This document shows, piece by piece, positions 43,303-52,187 of a stretch of DNA of 64,000 nt. Below the pieces are notes generated by a model. It was not told the DNA's origin. It ran no database searches and saw only the letters and a list, made by a program, of their open reading frames with translations. The stretch's first letter is position 1; each line of letters starts with the position of its first letter. A program made the position numbers and the translations under genes. The DNA is from Streptomyces dioscori (GTDB lineage: Bacteria; Actinomycetota; Actinomycetes; Streptomycetales; Streptomycetaceae). The DNA lies in NCBI RefSeq assembly GCF_003024195.1, contig NZ_KZ679051.1, forward strand, positions 245,790-309,789, given 5' to 3'.

Positions 43303-44229
43303 TCACTCGCTTCCCGGGGATCCCGCCGATCCCGCCGGGCGCAGGTGCACGATGTCCCCGGCGCCCACGGGCTGCTGCACGCCTTCCGCGGTGGCCAGCA
43401 CCAGCCGTCCGTCACCGTCGAGGGCGACCGCCTCGCCGGTGATCGAGGTGTTCCCGGGCAGTTCGGCCCGTACCTCCCGGCCGAGCGTCGCGCAGCCGGC
43501 GGCATAGGTGTCCTGGAGACCGGACGCGGCGGGGTCGCCTCCCACACTCCGCCATTTCTCGAACCACTGTTCGAGCGAGCGCAGGACGGTCCGCAGGATG
43601 GTGTCCCGGTCGGTGGTCGCCGCTCCCGCGAGGGCGAGCGATCCGGCGCCCGGTACGGGCAGCTCGTCGGCGCGGAGCGTGACGTTGATGCCGATGCCGA
43701 CGACGACCGCGTCGTCCCCGGCGCGTTCGGCGAGGATGCCGCCGACCTTGCGTTCCGCGCCCTCGACCGTCACCAGCAGGTCGTTGGGCCACTTCAGCGC
43801 CGTGTCCACGCCGGCCGACCGCGAGAGCCCCGTCGCCATCGCGACCCCGGCGAGCAGCGGCAGCCAGCCCCACCGCTCGACGGGGACGCCGGTGGGCTTC
43901 AGCAGGACGGAGAAGAAGAGGCCCGAGCGGGCGGGCGCCGTCCACCGCCGGTCCAGGCGCCCGCGCCCGGCGTCCTGCTCCTCGGCGATCAGGACCGTGC
44001 CCTCCGCCGCCTTGCCTTCGGCGGCGAGGGCGACGAGGTCGGAGTTGGTGGAGCCGGTACGGGCGACCACCCGCACGTCGGACCAGAGCCCTCCACGCCC
44101 TCCGTCACGCCCCCCGTCGCGCACGAGCGCGCGGCGCAGCGCCACGGCGTTGAGCGGCGGACGGTCCAGGTCGGACCACGGGTTGCTGTGCGCGTCGCTG
44201 TTCGCGTCTGAGTCATCTCGCGGCGTCAT
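43303..44229 (-). CDS. birA: Biotin-[acetyl-CoA carboxylase] ligase
   Basis: A 308-residue enzyme attaching biotin to the acceptor lysine of carboxyl carrier domains. The biotinyl-AMP loop GRGRLDRRW, the ALKWPNDLL motif and KVGGILAE are conserved. The N-terminal 50 residues are charged and lack an HTH, so it is a monofunctional (group I) ligase without repressor activity. The ATG at 44229 has GGGTGGG about 8 nt upstream. The likely substrate is the AccA2 encoded at 49451, and pccB is divergent immediately upstream. Confidence 0.93.
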   Translation of the reverse strand: MTPRDDSDANSDAHSNPWSDLDRPPLNAVALRRALVRDGGRDGGRGGLWSDVRVVARTGSTNSDLVALAAEGKAAEGTVLIAEEQDAGRGRLDRRWTAPARSGLFFSVLLKPTGVPVERWGWLPLLAGVAMATGLSRSAGVDTALKWPNDLLVTVEGAERKVGGILAERAGDDAVVVGIGINVTLRADELPVPGAGSLALAGAATTDRDTILRTVLRSLEQWFEKWRSVGGDPAASGLQDTYAAGCATLGREVRAELPGNTSITGEAVALDGDGRLVLATAEGVQQPVGAGDIVHLRPAGSAGSPGSE

Positions 44230-44283
44230 GCAACCCACCCTAGGTGTGGTAAACGCCGCACTGCCGAACGGTAGGCACGCCAC

Positions 44284-44289
44284 TACGCT
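44284..44289 (+). promoter_or_regulatory. -10 element for pccB
   Basis: TACGCT, a good -10 in the birA/pccB divergent gap. Transcription would begin near 44296, giving an 87-nt leader that holds an 8-codon reading frame (ATG 44294 to TGA 44317). Confidence 0.4.
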
Positions 44290-44382
44290 ACGGATGAGTA
44301 GCCAATCCCCCATCTGAGCCCGATCCCCTTCTGAGCACCTCACCCTCACGTCCCCACTGAGCAGGCAGGGAGCCGCATCCCG

Positions 44383-45981
44383 ATGTCCGAGCCGGAACAG
44401 CAGCATGAGATCGACATCCACACCACCGCGGGCAAGCTCGCGGATCTGCGGCGCCGCATCGACGAGGCGACGCACGCCGGCTCGGCACGCGCCGTCGAAA
44501 AGCAGCACGCCAAAGGCAAGTTGACGGCCCGTGAGCGGATCGAGCTGCTGATGGACGAGGACTCCTTCGTCGAGTTCGACGAGTTCGCGCAGCACCGCTC
44601 GACGGACTTCGGGCTGGAGGACAACCGCCCGTACGGGGACGGGGTGGTGACCGGTTACGGCACGGTGGACGGCCGTCCGGTGGCCGTGTTCTCGCAGGAC
44701 TTCACGGTCTTCGGCGGCGCCCTCGGCGAGGTCTTCGGCCAGAAGATCATGAAGGCGATGGACTTCGCGCTGAAGACCGGCTGTCCGGTCATCGGCATCA
44801 ACGACTCCGGCGGCGCCCGCATCCAGGAGGGCGTGGCGGCGCTCGGCATGTACGGCGAGATCTTCCGCCGCAACACCCACGCCTCCGGAGTGATCCCGCA
44901 GATCAGCCTGGTCGTCGGCCCGTGCGCGGGCGGCGCGGTCTACTCCCCCGCCATCACCGACTTCACGGTCATGGTCGACCAGACCTCGCACATGTTCATC
45001 ACCGGCCCCGACGTCATCAAGACGGTCACCGGCGAGGACGTCGGCTTCGAGGAGCTGGGCGGCGCGCGCACCCACAACGCGGTCTCCGGCGTGGCCCATC
45101 ACATGGCGGGCGACGAGAAGGACGCGATCGAGTACGTCAAGTCGCTGCTGTCGTACCTGCCGTCGAACAACCTCAGCGAGCCGCCCGCCTTCCCCGAGGA
45201 GGCGGACCTGACGACGACGGACGAGGACCGCGAGCTCGACACGCTGATCCCGGACAGCGCGAACCAGCCGTACGACATGCACACGGTGATCGAACACGTC
45301 CTGGACGACGCCGAGTTCTTCGAGACGCAGCCGCTGTTCGCGCCGAACATCCTCACCGGATTCGGCCGCGTCGAGGGGCAGCCGGTGGGCATCGTCGCCA
45401 ACCAGCCCATGCAGTTCGCGGGCTGTCTGGACATCGACGCGAGCGAGAAGGCGGCCCGCTTCGTGCGCACCTGCGACGCCTTCAACGTCCCCGTGCTCAC
45501 CTTCGTGGACGTCCCCGGCTTCCTCCCGGGCGTCGACCAGGAGCACACGGGCATCATCCGCCGCGGCGCCAAACTGATCTACGCGTACGCCGAGGCCACC
45601 GTCCCCCTGATCACGGTGATCACCCGCAAGGCCTTCGGCGGCGCCTACGACGTCATGGGCTCCAAGCACCTGGGCGCGGACCTCAACCTGGCCTGGCCGA
45701 CGGCCCAGATCGCCGTGATGGGCGCGCAGGGAGCGGTGAACATCCTGCACCGGCGCGCCATCGCGGCCACCCCCGCCGACGAGCAGGAAGCCACCCGGGC
45801 CCGGCTGATCCAGGAGTACGAGGACGCGCTCCTCAACCCCTACACGGCGGCCGAGCGCGGCTACATCGACGCGGTGGTCCTGCCCTCCGACACCCGCGCC
45901 CACGTCGTACGCGGCCTGCGGGCCCTGCGCACCAAGCGGGAGTCCCTGCCACCGAAGAAGCACGGCAACATCCCCCTCTAG
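44383..45981 (+). CDS. pccB: Propionyl/acetyl-CoA carboxylase beta subunit
   Basis: A 532-residue carboxyltransferase that moves carboxybiotin CO2 to propionyl- or acetyl-CoA, giving methylmalonyl- or malonyl-CoA for fatty acid and polyketide synthesis. Two crotonase-like halves with the oxyanion glycines in [13 protein letters not shown] and GAYDVMGSK are present. Asp423 in GGAYDVMG corresponds by motif to the residue (Asp422) that sets acyl-CoA preference in S. coelicolor PccB. The ATG at 44383 has GCAGGGAG about 9 nt upstream. PccE follows 33 bp downstream, and AccA2 supplies the biotinylated subunit. Confidence 0.95.
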   Translation: MSEPEQQHEIDIHTTAGKLADLRRRIDEATHAGSARAVEKQHAKGKLTARERIELLMDEDSFVEFDEFAQHRSTDFGLEDNRPYGDGVVTGYGTVDGRPVAVFSQDFTVFGGALGEVFGQKIMKAMDFALKTGCPVIGINDSGGARIQEGVAALGMYGEIFRRNTHASGVIPQISLVVGPCAGGAVYSPAITDFTVMVDQTSHMFITGPDVIKTVTGEDVGFEELGGARTHNAVSGVAHHMAGDEKDAIEYVKSLLSYLPSNNLSEPPAFPEEADLTTTDEDRELDTLIPDSANQPYDMHTVIEHVLDDAEFFETQPLFAPNILTGFGRVEGQPVGIVANQPMQFAGCLDIDASEKAARFVRTCDAFNVPVLTFVDVPGFLPGVDQEHTGIIRRGAKLIYAYAEATVPLITVITRKAFGGAYDVMGSKHLGADLNLAWPTAQIAVMGAQGAVNILHRRAIAATPADEQEATRARLIQEYEDALLNPYTAAERGYIDAVVLPSDTRAHVVRGLRALRTKRESLPPKKHGNIPL

Positions 45982-46014
45982 CCAGCACGCCGGTCGTCGA
46001 GAACGGGAGCGGTC

Positions 46015-46224
46015 ATGAACATCAAGGTCGTACGGGGCAACCCGACCCCCGAGGAGCTGGCCGCCGCCCTGGCAGTGGTCAGAGCCCGCGCCGCGGCGGC
46101 GGAGACACCCCCGCCCGGCGCGGCACGGCACAGGGACGCCTGGTCGGACCCGTCCCGCCTGGCCCAGACCCGCCTGCCGTCCCCGGGCCCCCGGTCCTGG
46201 TCCCACACCTTCTGGCCCCGCTGA
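46015..46224 (+). CDS. pccE: Acyl-CoA carboxylase epsilon subunit
   Basis: A 69-residue subunit that stabilises the acyl-CoA carboxylase complex in streptomycetes. IKVVRGNPTPEELAAALAVV is the family signature, ending in a short C-terminal WSHTFWPR. It lies 33 bp after pccB with GGGAGCGG upstream of the ATG, clearly one operon. Confidence 0.93.
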   Translation: MNIKVVRGNPTPEELAAALAVVRARAAAAETPPPGAARHRDAWSDPSRLAQTRLPSPGPRSWSHTFWPR

Positions 46225-46233
46225 CCCCCTGAT

Positions 46234-46252
46234 CGGGCCCCTCCGGGGCCCG
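46234..46252. terminator. Hairpin after pccE
   Basis: CGGGCCCC and GGGGCCCG form a perfect 8-bp stem with a 3-nt loop, 9 bp past the pccE stop, facing the convergent SGNH hydrolase gene. A family 1 repeat follows at 46256. Confidence 0.6.
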
Positions 46253-46255
46253 TAA

Positions 46256-46297
46256 GGGGCGCGGGGAACTGCGCGACCAGCCACGACGCACCCGCAG
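46256..46297 (+). repeat. Dispersed repeat family 1 copy
   Basis: Core GCGCGGGGAACTGCGCG and tail CGACCAGCCAC...CCCGCAG. It abuts the stop codon of the convergent SGNH hydrolase gene at 46298. Confidence 0.85.
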
Positions 46298-47461
46298 TCA
46301 AAGAAGCACCCCCACGGCTTCGGCCATCACCTCGTACCCGAGATCATTCGGGTGCAGGTGATCGCCGAAGTCGTAAGCACCCCGAAGCCGTTCGGACGCG
46401 ACGGGATCGGCGAGCGCCCGATGGAGATCGACCACGCCGTCGTACTCCCCCGAGCAACGAACCCACTCGTTGAACTCGTGACTCACCTTCGCGGCCCGCT
46501 CCCCCCAGTGATCGGACCCCCCGAAGGGCAACAGCGTCGCCCCGACCGCCCGCACCCCCCGACCCCGCACCTGCCGTATCAACTCCCGGTGCCCCGCGAT
46601 GAGTTCATCCACCTCGACACGCGGCGCGGGCCGGTACGTGGGCTCCGCCGCCCCCTCACTGAACCCGATGTCGTTGAGCCCGAGCAGCACCACGAGGGTG
46701 TCGACGCCGGCCAGGGAGAGCACGTCCCGTTCCAGCCGGTGGACGCCCTTCTCCCCGTACCAGGCGGAGTCGTTGAGCAGCAGGTTCCCGCCGATACCGG
46801 CGTTGAGCACGGGCCGTCCGGTGCGCGCGGCGAGGGCGTCGGACCATCGGCGGTTCGCGCCGGGCGTGGACCCGAACCCGTCGGTGATCGAGTCGCCGAA
46901 GAGCGCCACGCCGTCCGTGCGCCCGGCGGAGACGTCGACCGCGGTCAGGAAGTACCAGGACTCGGTGGTCTCGTCGAAGCCCGCGCCCCCGGTGTCCGCC
47001 AGGAGGTCGCCCGCACCCCGGTAGCTGGTCGTGAAGGCCTGCGCGTGGAAGGTGGCGGGGCCGGTGACGGCGTCGAGGTGCAGGGTGACGGTCACGGACT
47101 CCCCGGCCGCCACGGCGAACTCGGCCGCGTCGCCGACGGTCTCCCCGCGCGCCGGGATCTCGACGGACGCGGCCCCGCCGAAGGTGAGCCGCACGGGCTC
47201 GGCCCGCACGGCGGCACCGGCGCCAGCGCCGGCAGCGGCATCTACTCCGGCGCCGAGGGCCGTACGCGCGAGGGTCGCGCCCGCGATCCGCAGCGGCGAG
47301 GTCCCGTACGCGTTCGAGAGGCGGATGCGGACGCGGTCGCCGCCCGCGGTCAGGCGGACGACCTGCCGCAGGGACTGGCGCCAGAAGCCCTCCTGGGACC
47401 AGTTGGGGGTGAAGCCGGTGCTGGGCGACTGCGGAGAAGCGGTCCAGGCGGTGGTGAACAC
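46298..47461 (-). CDS. SGNH/GDSL-type hydrolase
   Basis: A 387-residue protein. An N-terminal beta-sandwich-like domain (about 1-150) precedes an SGNH hydrolase domain: block I FGDSITDG, block II glycine in NAGIGGN, block III GLNDIG and block V DHLHPND giving the catalytic Asp and His. The layout matches carbohydrate or lipid deacetylases/esterases. The start GTG 47461 has GGAGGG about 8 nt upstream; no signal peptide is seen, so it may be cytoplasmic. The substrate is unknown. Confidence 0.9.
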   Translation of the reverse strand: MFTTAWTASPQSPSTGFTPNWSQEGFWRQSLRQVVRLTAGGDRVRIRLSNAYGTSPLRIAGATLARTALGAGVDAAAGAGAGAAVRAEPVRLTFGGAASVEIPARGETVGDAAEFAVAAGESVTVTLHLDAVTGPATFHAQAFTTSYRGAGDLLADTGGAGFDETTESWYFLTAVDVSAGRTDGVALFGDSITDGFGSTPGANRRWSDALAARTGRPVLNAGIGGNLLLNDSAWYGEKGVHRLERDVLSLAGVDTLVVLLGLNDIGFSEGAAEPTYRPAPRVEVDELIAGHRELIRQVRGRGVRAVGATLLPFGGSDHWGERAAKVSHEFNEWVRCSGEYDGVVDLHRALADPVASERLRGAYDFGDHLHPNDLGYEVMAEAVGVLL

Positions 47462-47578
47462 AGCGGTTCCCTCCAGTTCCTCAGGGGCGTACTAATGGGA
47501 TTCGAGTCCCCTTAGTGATGCCGGGAACGGTAGCAGGAAGCGAGCATCTAATGGAACCAGCGACCCTTTTACTCAAGA

Positions 47579-47594
47579 TGAGTACGCGTACTCA
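47579..47594. promoter_or_regulatory. Perfect 16-bp palindrome upstream of the 42-aa membrane protein gene
   Basis: TGAGTACGCGTACTCA is perfectly palindromic and ends 36 bp before the ATG at 47631. It probably overlaps or lies just downstream of the promoter and could be an operator. Confidence 0.6.
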
Positions 47595-47630
47595 GGCGTC
47601 CGGAGCCGTGCCGGAGTCACGATCGGAGAC

Positions 47631-47759
47631 ATGCTGTGGTCCGACCCGGAGAACGAGCCGCCGAAGGAGCTGCGCGACATGCAGGACATGTTGCGGCGGC
47701 TCGGCGTCCTCATGGCGCTTGCCGTGGTGTTCGCGATGATCATCCTCGGCCTCATGTGA
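47631..47759 (+). CDS. 42-aa membrane protein
   Basis: A 42-residue protein: an acidic N-terminal half (MLWSDPENEPPKELRDMQDM) and one membrane helix (LGVLMALAVVFAMIILGLM). GC bias at third positions and a sensible topology support a real gene. GGAG lies close (about 3 nt) to the ATG. It resembles, as far as I recall, short streptomycete proteins annotated as morphogenic membrane proteins (MmpB), but I could not check this. The preceding palindrome may control it. maf follows 66 bp later with its own promoter. Confidence 0.7.
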   Translation: MLWSDPENEPPKELRDMQDMLRRLGVLMALAVVFAMIILGLM

Positions 47760-47813
47760 GACCGGCCCGACCGGCAGTCCGGCCTCCGGCAAAACCGGCC
47801 GGCAGCGGCTCGC

Positions 47814-47819
47814 TACGCT
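47814..47819 (+). promoter_or_regulatory. -10 element of leaderless maf
   Basis: TACGCT ends 6 nt before the ATG at 47826, with no Shine-Dalgarno, so transcription should start at or beside the start codon. Confidence 0.55.
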
Positions 47820-47825
47820 GACCGC

Positions 47826-48446
47826 ATGACTGATCAGCCACGCCGCAGGCTCGTTCTCGCCTCCCAGTCCCCCGCCCGGCTCGGACTGCTGCGGCAGGCC
47901 GGACTCGACCCCGAGGTCGTCGTCAGCGGGTTCGACGAGGACGCCGTGACCGCCCCGACCCCCGCCGAACTGGCGCTCGCCCTCGCCGAGGCGAAGGCGT
48001 CCGTGGTCGCCGCACGGCCCGAGGTCGCCGGCGCCCTGGTGATCGGCTGCGACTCGGTGCTCGAACTGGACGGCGTGGCGTACGGCAAGCCGGTCGACGC
48101 CGAGGAGGCGACCGCGCGCTGGAAGTCGATGCGCGGCCGGGCGGGCATCCTGCAGACCGGCCACTGCGTGTGGGACACACAGGCCGGCCGGCACACCTCG
48201 GGGGTCGCGTCCACCGTCGTCCGCTTCGGCGAGCCGACCGACGCCGAGATCGCCGCGTACGTCGCCACGGGCGAGCCGCTGCACGTCGCAGGGGCGTTCA
48301 CACTGGACGGCCGCTCGGCCCCCTTCGTCGACGGCATCGACGGCGACCACGGCAACGTCATCGGGCTCTCGCTGCCGCTGGTACGCCGCCTGCTGGCCGA
48401 ACTGGGCGTCGGCATCACCGACTTGTGGACCCCGCGCGAGCACTAG
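47826..48446 (+). CDS. maf: Maf family nucleotide pyrophosphatase
   Basis: A 206-residue house-cleaning pyrophosphatase. It begins with [18 protein letters not shown], the diagnostic Maf block, and has the acidic [10 protein letters not shown] and KPVDAEEA segments and the later [19 protein letters not shown]. Maf proteins hydrolyse modified or canonical NTPs and are linked with septum formation. The transcript looks leaderless. A membrane protein gene converges on it. Confidence 0.94.
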   Translation: MTDQPRRRLVLASQSPARLGLLRQAGLDPEVVVSGFDEDAVTAPTPAELALALAEAKASVVAARPEVAGALVIGCDSVLELDGVAYGKPVDAEEATARWKSMRGRAGILQTGHCVWDTQAGRHTSGVASTVVRFGEPTDAEIAAYVATGEPLHVAGAFTLDGRSAPFVDGIDGDHGNVIGLSLPLVRRLLAELGVGITDLWTPREH

Positions 48447-48526
48447 GGCCCACCGAGCCGATCGGGAGCGGCGGGCCCAGCGGGCCGGGGTCGGAGGCGG
48501 TTCAGGGGCGCTTCAGGAAACGCGGT

Positions 48527-49078
48527 TCAGGAGACGGAGGGCGCCGGGGGCGGAGGCAGCACACCGTCCCCGGAGCCCCCGGCACTCCCGGAACCGCCGA
48601 CGCTCCCGGGGCCGCCGGGACTCCCCGGGCCCGCGTCCGGTCCGGCGTCCGGCCCCGCGTCCGGCTTCGCGTCGGACCTCGTGGCCTCCAGCCGGTCGTA
48701 CGTCATGAAGATGAGCACGATCAGGCCGAGCACGACCATCGTGAACGCGAACGCGCCCCAGCCCACCAGGCCGACCGCGAACGCGCCGAGCAGGGCGTGC
48801 ACCACCGCCGCGCTGATCAGCAGGATGCGGCCGAGGCCCGCGGGCGCGCGGTCGCGCAGGCCGACGCGCAGCGCGGTGAAGCCGCAGAGCGCGAAGTAGA
48901 GGCCGAAGACGAGCCCGGCGACCTTCGACGACGTGGACATCACGTCAGGGTCGAGCCCCGCGAGGGACATGTCCTGCCGGTCGACGACGACCCCCATGAA
49001 CCAGTTGACCCACGCGATGCCCACCGCCTCCACGAAGAGCACGATCGCGGTCACGAATGCCACCGGTCTGCGGATCAC
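48527..49078 (-). CDS. Four-helix membrane protein with Gly/Pro tail
   Basis: A 183-residue protein. Four hydrophobic segments are seen at about 6-30, 50-70, 83-105 and 107-128. The last 45 residues are a repetitive Asp-Ala-Gly-Pro and Gly-Ser tail, coded by near-repeats. Start GTG 49078 with GGTGGGG upstream. No family is recognised; the upstream accA2 gene is divergent and unrelated in type. Confidence 0.75.
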   Translation of the reverse strand: MIRRPVAFVTAIVLFVEAVGIAWVNWFMGVVVDRQDMSLAGLDPDVMSTSSKVAGLVFGLYFALCGFTALRVGLRDRAPAGLGRILLISAAVVHALLGAFAVGLVGWGAFAFTMVVLGLIVLIFMTYDRLEATRSDAKPDAGPDAGPDAGPGSPGGPGSVGGSGSAGGSGDGVLPPPPAPSVS

Positions 49079-49450
49079 CGGGCCCCACCCACTTTCGACT
49101 TCCGCCCGAGCAGGGCCCTGTTACCTCAAGTATCCGTACGCCAGCGAGCACGCTACTAACGAGTAAACCCAGGGACAAGGGATCTGCGGAGGGCAAAGAA
49201 TCGTTGGGCCATTCGTAGGGTCTCCACAAAGAAACCGAGTGGCGCGCAGCACGGACTCACAGAGACCTTGGCCACACCGGAGAGCTAGGGTTCAAGGCAA
49301 GCCCCCTGCGTACCGAGGTAGGGCAAGGGAAATCGCGGGCGAGCAGGCCTTGTATCACGCTCCGTGTGGGCAAGCTCACCATCGGGGACGGGTCGAAACG
49401 ACGTGTCGGCAGTCCCTAAACTCGGCTTGTTTCAAGGAGAGGGAGCCAAC
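49079..49450. other. accA2 / membrane-protein divergent region, no gene
   Basis: About 370 bp with no reading frame of good codon bias. Bases 49130-49230 are locally AT-rich and are the likely place for divergent promoters, for example TAGGGTTC at 49286-49293. The accA2 ribosome binding site GGAGAGGGAG is at 49437-49446. Confidence 0.5.
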
Positions 49451-51223
49451 GTGCGCAAGGTGTTGATCGCCAACCGTGGCGAAATCGCTGTTCGTGTCGC
49501 CCGGGCGTGCCGAGACGCCGGCATCGCGAGCGTGGCGGTGTACGCCGAGCCGGACCGGGACGCCCTGCATGTGCGGGCCGCGGACGAGGCGTTCGCGCTG
49601 GGCGGTGACACCCCCGCGAGCAGTTACCTCGACATCGCCAAGGTGCTGCAGGCCGCCAAGGACTCCGGGGCGGACGCGATCCATCCCGGATACGGCTTCC
49701 TCTCGGAGAACGCCGACTTCGCCCAGGCCGTCCTGGACGCGAACCTGACCTGGATCGGCCCGCCGCCGCAGGCGATCCGCGACCTCGGTGACAAGGTCGC
49801 CGCCCGGCACATCGCGCAGCGCGCGGGCGCCCCGCTGGTCGCCGGTACGCCGGACCCGGTGCCCGGCGCCGACGAGGTCGTCGCCTTCGCCCGGGAGCAC
49901 GGCCTCCCGATCGCGATCAAGGCGGCCTTCGGTGGTGGCGGCCGCGGTCTGAAGGTGGCCCGTACCCTCGAAGAGATCCCCGAGCTGTTCGACTCCGCGG
50001 TGCGCGAGGCCGTGGCCGCGTTCGGCCGCGGCGAGTGCTTCGTGGAGCGCTACCTCGACAAGCCCCGGCACGTGGAGACCCAGTGCCTGGCCGACTCCCA
50101 CGGCAACGTGGTGGTCGTCTCCACCCGTGACTGCTCCCTGCAGCGCCGCCACCAGAAGCTGGTCGAGGAGGCGCCCGCGCCGTTCCTCTCCGACGCCCAG
50201 GTGGCCGAGCTGTACGCGTCCTCCAAGGCGATCCTCAAGGAGGCCGGGTACGTCGGCGCCGGGACCGTCGAGTTCCTGGTCGGCGCGGACGGCACGATCT
50301 CCTTCCTGGAGGTCAACACCCGTCTGCAGGTAGAGCACCCGGTCACCGAGGAGGTCTCCGGCATCGACCTCGTACGGGAGATGTTCCGCATCGCCGACGG
50401 CGAGGAACTGGGCTACGACGACCCGCCGCTGCGCGGCCATTCCTTCGAGTTCCGCATCAACGGCGAGGACCCGGGCCGCGGCTTCCTGCCGGCCCCCGGC
50501 ACCGTGACCCTGTTCGCCCCGCCCACCGGTCCGGGCGTGCGCCTGGACGCGGGCGTGGAGTCCGGCAGCGTGATCGGCCCGGCGTGGGACTCGCTGCTCG
50601 CCAAGCTGATCGTCACCGGCGCCACCCGCGAGCAGGCCCTGCAGCGGGCCGCGCGTGCGCTGGAGGAGTTCACCGTGGAAGGCATGGCCACGGCCATCCC
50701 CTTCCACCGCGCGGTCGTCGCCGACCCCGCCTTCGCGCCCGAACTGACCGGCTCCACCGACCCGTTCACGGTCCACACCCGCTGGATCGAGACCGAGTTC
50801 GTCAACGAGATCCCGGCCTTCACCGCTCCCGCGGACACCGACACCGAGGACGAGCCGGGCCGTGAGACGGTCGTCGTCGAGGTCGGCGGCAAGCGCCTCG
50901 AAGTCTCCCTGCCGGTCTCGCTGGGCATGTCCCTGGCCCGTACGGGACTCGCGGCGGGCGCCAAGCCCAAGCGGCGCGCGGCCAAGAAGTCCGGCCCGGC
51001 CGCCTCCGGCGACACCCTCGCCTCGCCCATGCAGGGCACCATCGTGAAGGTGGCCGTCGAGGAGGGCCAGGAGGTCAAGGAGGGCGACCTGATCGTCGTC
51101 CTGGAGGCCATGAAGATGGAACAGCCCCTGAACGCCCACCGCTCGGGCACCGTCAAGGCCCTCGCCGCGGAGGTCGGCGCCTCCCTCACCTCAGGCGCGG
51201 TCATCTGCGAAATCAAGGACTGA
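49451..51223 (+). CDS. accA2: Acyl-CoA carboxylase alpha subunit (biotin carboxylase + BCCP)
   Basis: A 590-residue fused subunit that carboxylates its own biotin. An ATP-grasp biotin carboxylase (about 1-450) has the [12 protein letters not shown] loop and [11 protein letters not shown] active-site block. The C-terminal carrier domain holds the biotinylated Lys555 in EAMKMEQP. The 590-residue length equals that of AccA2 of S. coelicolor. It pairs with PccB and PccE and is biotinylated by BirA. The GTG at 49451 has GGAGAGGGAG about 5 nt upstream. A very strong hairpin ends the transcript. Confidence 0.95.
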   Translation: MRKVLIANRGEIAVRVARACRDAGIASVAVYAEPDRDALHVRAADEAFALGGDTPASSYLDIAKVLQAAKDSGADAIHPGYGFLSENADFAQAVLDANLTWIGPPPQAIRDLGDKVAARHIAQRAGAPLVAGTPDPVPGADEVVAFAREHGLPIAIKAAFGGGGRGLKVARTLEEIPELFDSAVREAVAAFGRGECFVERYLDKPRHVETQCLADSHGNVVVVSTRDCSLQRRHQKLVEEAPAPFLSDAQVAELYASSKAILKEAGYVGAGTVEFLVGADGTISFLEVNTRLQVEHPVTEEVSGIDLVREMFRIADGEELGYDDPPLRGHSFEFRINGEDPGRGFLPAPGTVTLFAPPTGPGVRLDAGVESGSVIGPAWDSLLAKLIVTGATREQALQRAARALEEFTVEGMATAIPFHRAVVADPAFAPELTGSTDPFTVHTRWIETEFVNEIPAFTAPADTDTEDEPGRETVVVEVGGKRLEVSLPVSLGMSLARTGLAAGAKPKRRAAKKSGPAASGDTLASPMQGTIVKVAVEEGQEVKEGDLIVVLEAMKMEQPLNAHRSGTVKALAAEVGASLTSGAVICEIKD

Positions 51224-51240
51224 CACCAGCCAGCTGTCCC

Positions 51241-51280
51241 GCCGGACGGGGTGCGCCTCTGGAGGCGCACCCCGTCCGGC
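51241..51280 (+). terminator. accA2 terminator, perfect 18-bp stem
   Basis: GCCGGACGGGGTGCGCCT and its exact complement enclose a CTGG loop, followed by GCTTTTC. This is one of the most convincing intrinsic terminators in the window. The stem shares the CCGGACGGG core with family 2 repeats. Confidence 0.9.
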
Positions 51281-51288
51281 GCTTTTCA

Positions 51289-51404
51289 GGGGCGCGGGGA
51301 ACTGCGCGGGCAACCCCCACCGGCCCGCAGACACAAGACACCCGCGGCACCCGTGCATTTCAGGGGCGCGGGGAACTGCGCGACCAGCCACATACGGCCC
51401 GCAG
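51289..51404 (+). repeat. Two family 1 repeat copies in tandem
   Basis: Copies at 51289-51330 and 51363-51404 in the same orientation, separated by 32 bp, each with the GCGCGGGGAACTGCGCG core and CCCGCAG-type end. They lie between the accA2 terminator and the TetR gene. Confidence 0.85.
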
Positions 51405-51495
51405 CACCCAGCCGGTGGTCAGGGGGCAGACGGATAGGGTTCGAGGGCGGCCACCATCCCCGCCCGAAGGACCGAGGAGAGGGTAGGTAGGACAC

Positions 51496-52062
51496 ATGGC
51501 CAACCCCCCGGCAGGGATGCGCGCCGACGCCCGCAGAAACCACGCCCGCCTGGTCACCGAGGCAAGAGCCACATTCGCCCAGCACGGCGCAGACGCCTCC
51601 TTGGAGGACGTGGCGAAACGCGCAGGCGTAGGAATCGGCACCCTCTACCGCCACTTCCCCAACCGCCACGCCCTGCTGAACGCGGTCTTCGCGGACGCGG
51701 TGAGCGACCTGCTGACCCGCTCCCGTGAACTCCTCGACGCCCCGAACCCGTGCACGGCGCTCGTGGAATGGCTGCGCGCCGTCATCACCCATGCGAGTGA
51801 GTACCGCGGACTGTCACGCGCGCTCATGTCGGCCTCGCACGACGACGCGTCGGCGCTCGCGCAGTGCAGCGGCCCGATGCGCGAGGCGGGCGACGCCCTC
51901 CTCACGCGCGCGCAGCAGGCAGGCTCCGTACGCACCGGTGTCGCCATCGGTGATCTGCTTCAGCTGACCAACGCGATCGCGCTGGCCGCCGAAGAGACCC
52001 CGGGCGACCCGGAGTTGGCCGACCGCCTGCTGGCGCTGACGCTGCGGGGCCTGAAGGCCTGA
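51496..52062 (+). CDS. TetR-family transcriptional regulator
   Basis: A 188-residue regulator. The N-terminal HTH is classic (ATFAQHGADASLEDVAKRAGVGIGTLYRHF at about 25-55). The C-terminal helical part would bind a small ligand. The ATG at 51496 follows GAGGAGAGGGTAGG. TAGGGT at 51435-51440 is a candidate -10. It faces the DeoR gene and has no divergent partner, so its target is not clear. Confidence 0.92.
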   Translation: MANPPAGMRADARRNHARLVTEARATFAQHGADASLEDVAKRAGVGIGTLYRHFPNRHALLNAVFADAVSDLLTRSRELLDAPNPCTALVEWLRAVITHASEYRGLSRALMSASHDDASALAQCSGPMREAGDALLTRAQQAGSVRTGVAIGDLLQLTNAIALAAEETPGDPELADRLLALTLRGLKA

Positions 52063-52141
52063 CCCCGCGCACACCGAACGTAGCCACTGGCGCGGTGCGT
52101 TCCGACGTACGGACTGGACCCCCGTCCGTCCTCGGCACCGG

Positions 52142-52182
52142 CCCTGCTGTACCGCCCTGCTGTACCGGCCCTGTTGTACCGG
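52142..52182. repeat. Three ~14-bp tandem repeats
   Basis: Three copies of CCCTGYTGTACCG(G) in a row between the convergent TetR and DeoR stop codons. The first unit is 13 bp, the others 14 bp. Confidence 0.8.
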
Positions 52183-52187
52183 CCGCT

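Noticed and set aside
44230-46284. Extension of the birA frame upstream
   Set aside because: It is antisense to pccB; the conserved biotin ligase begins after 44229.
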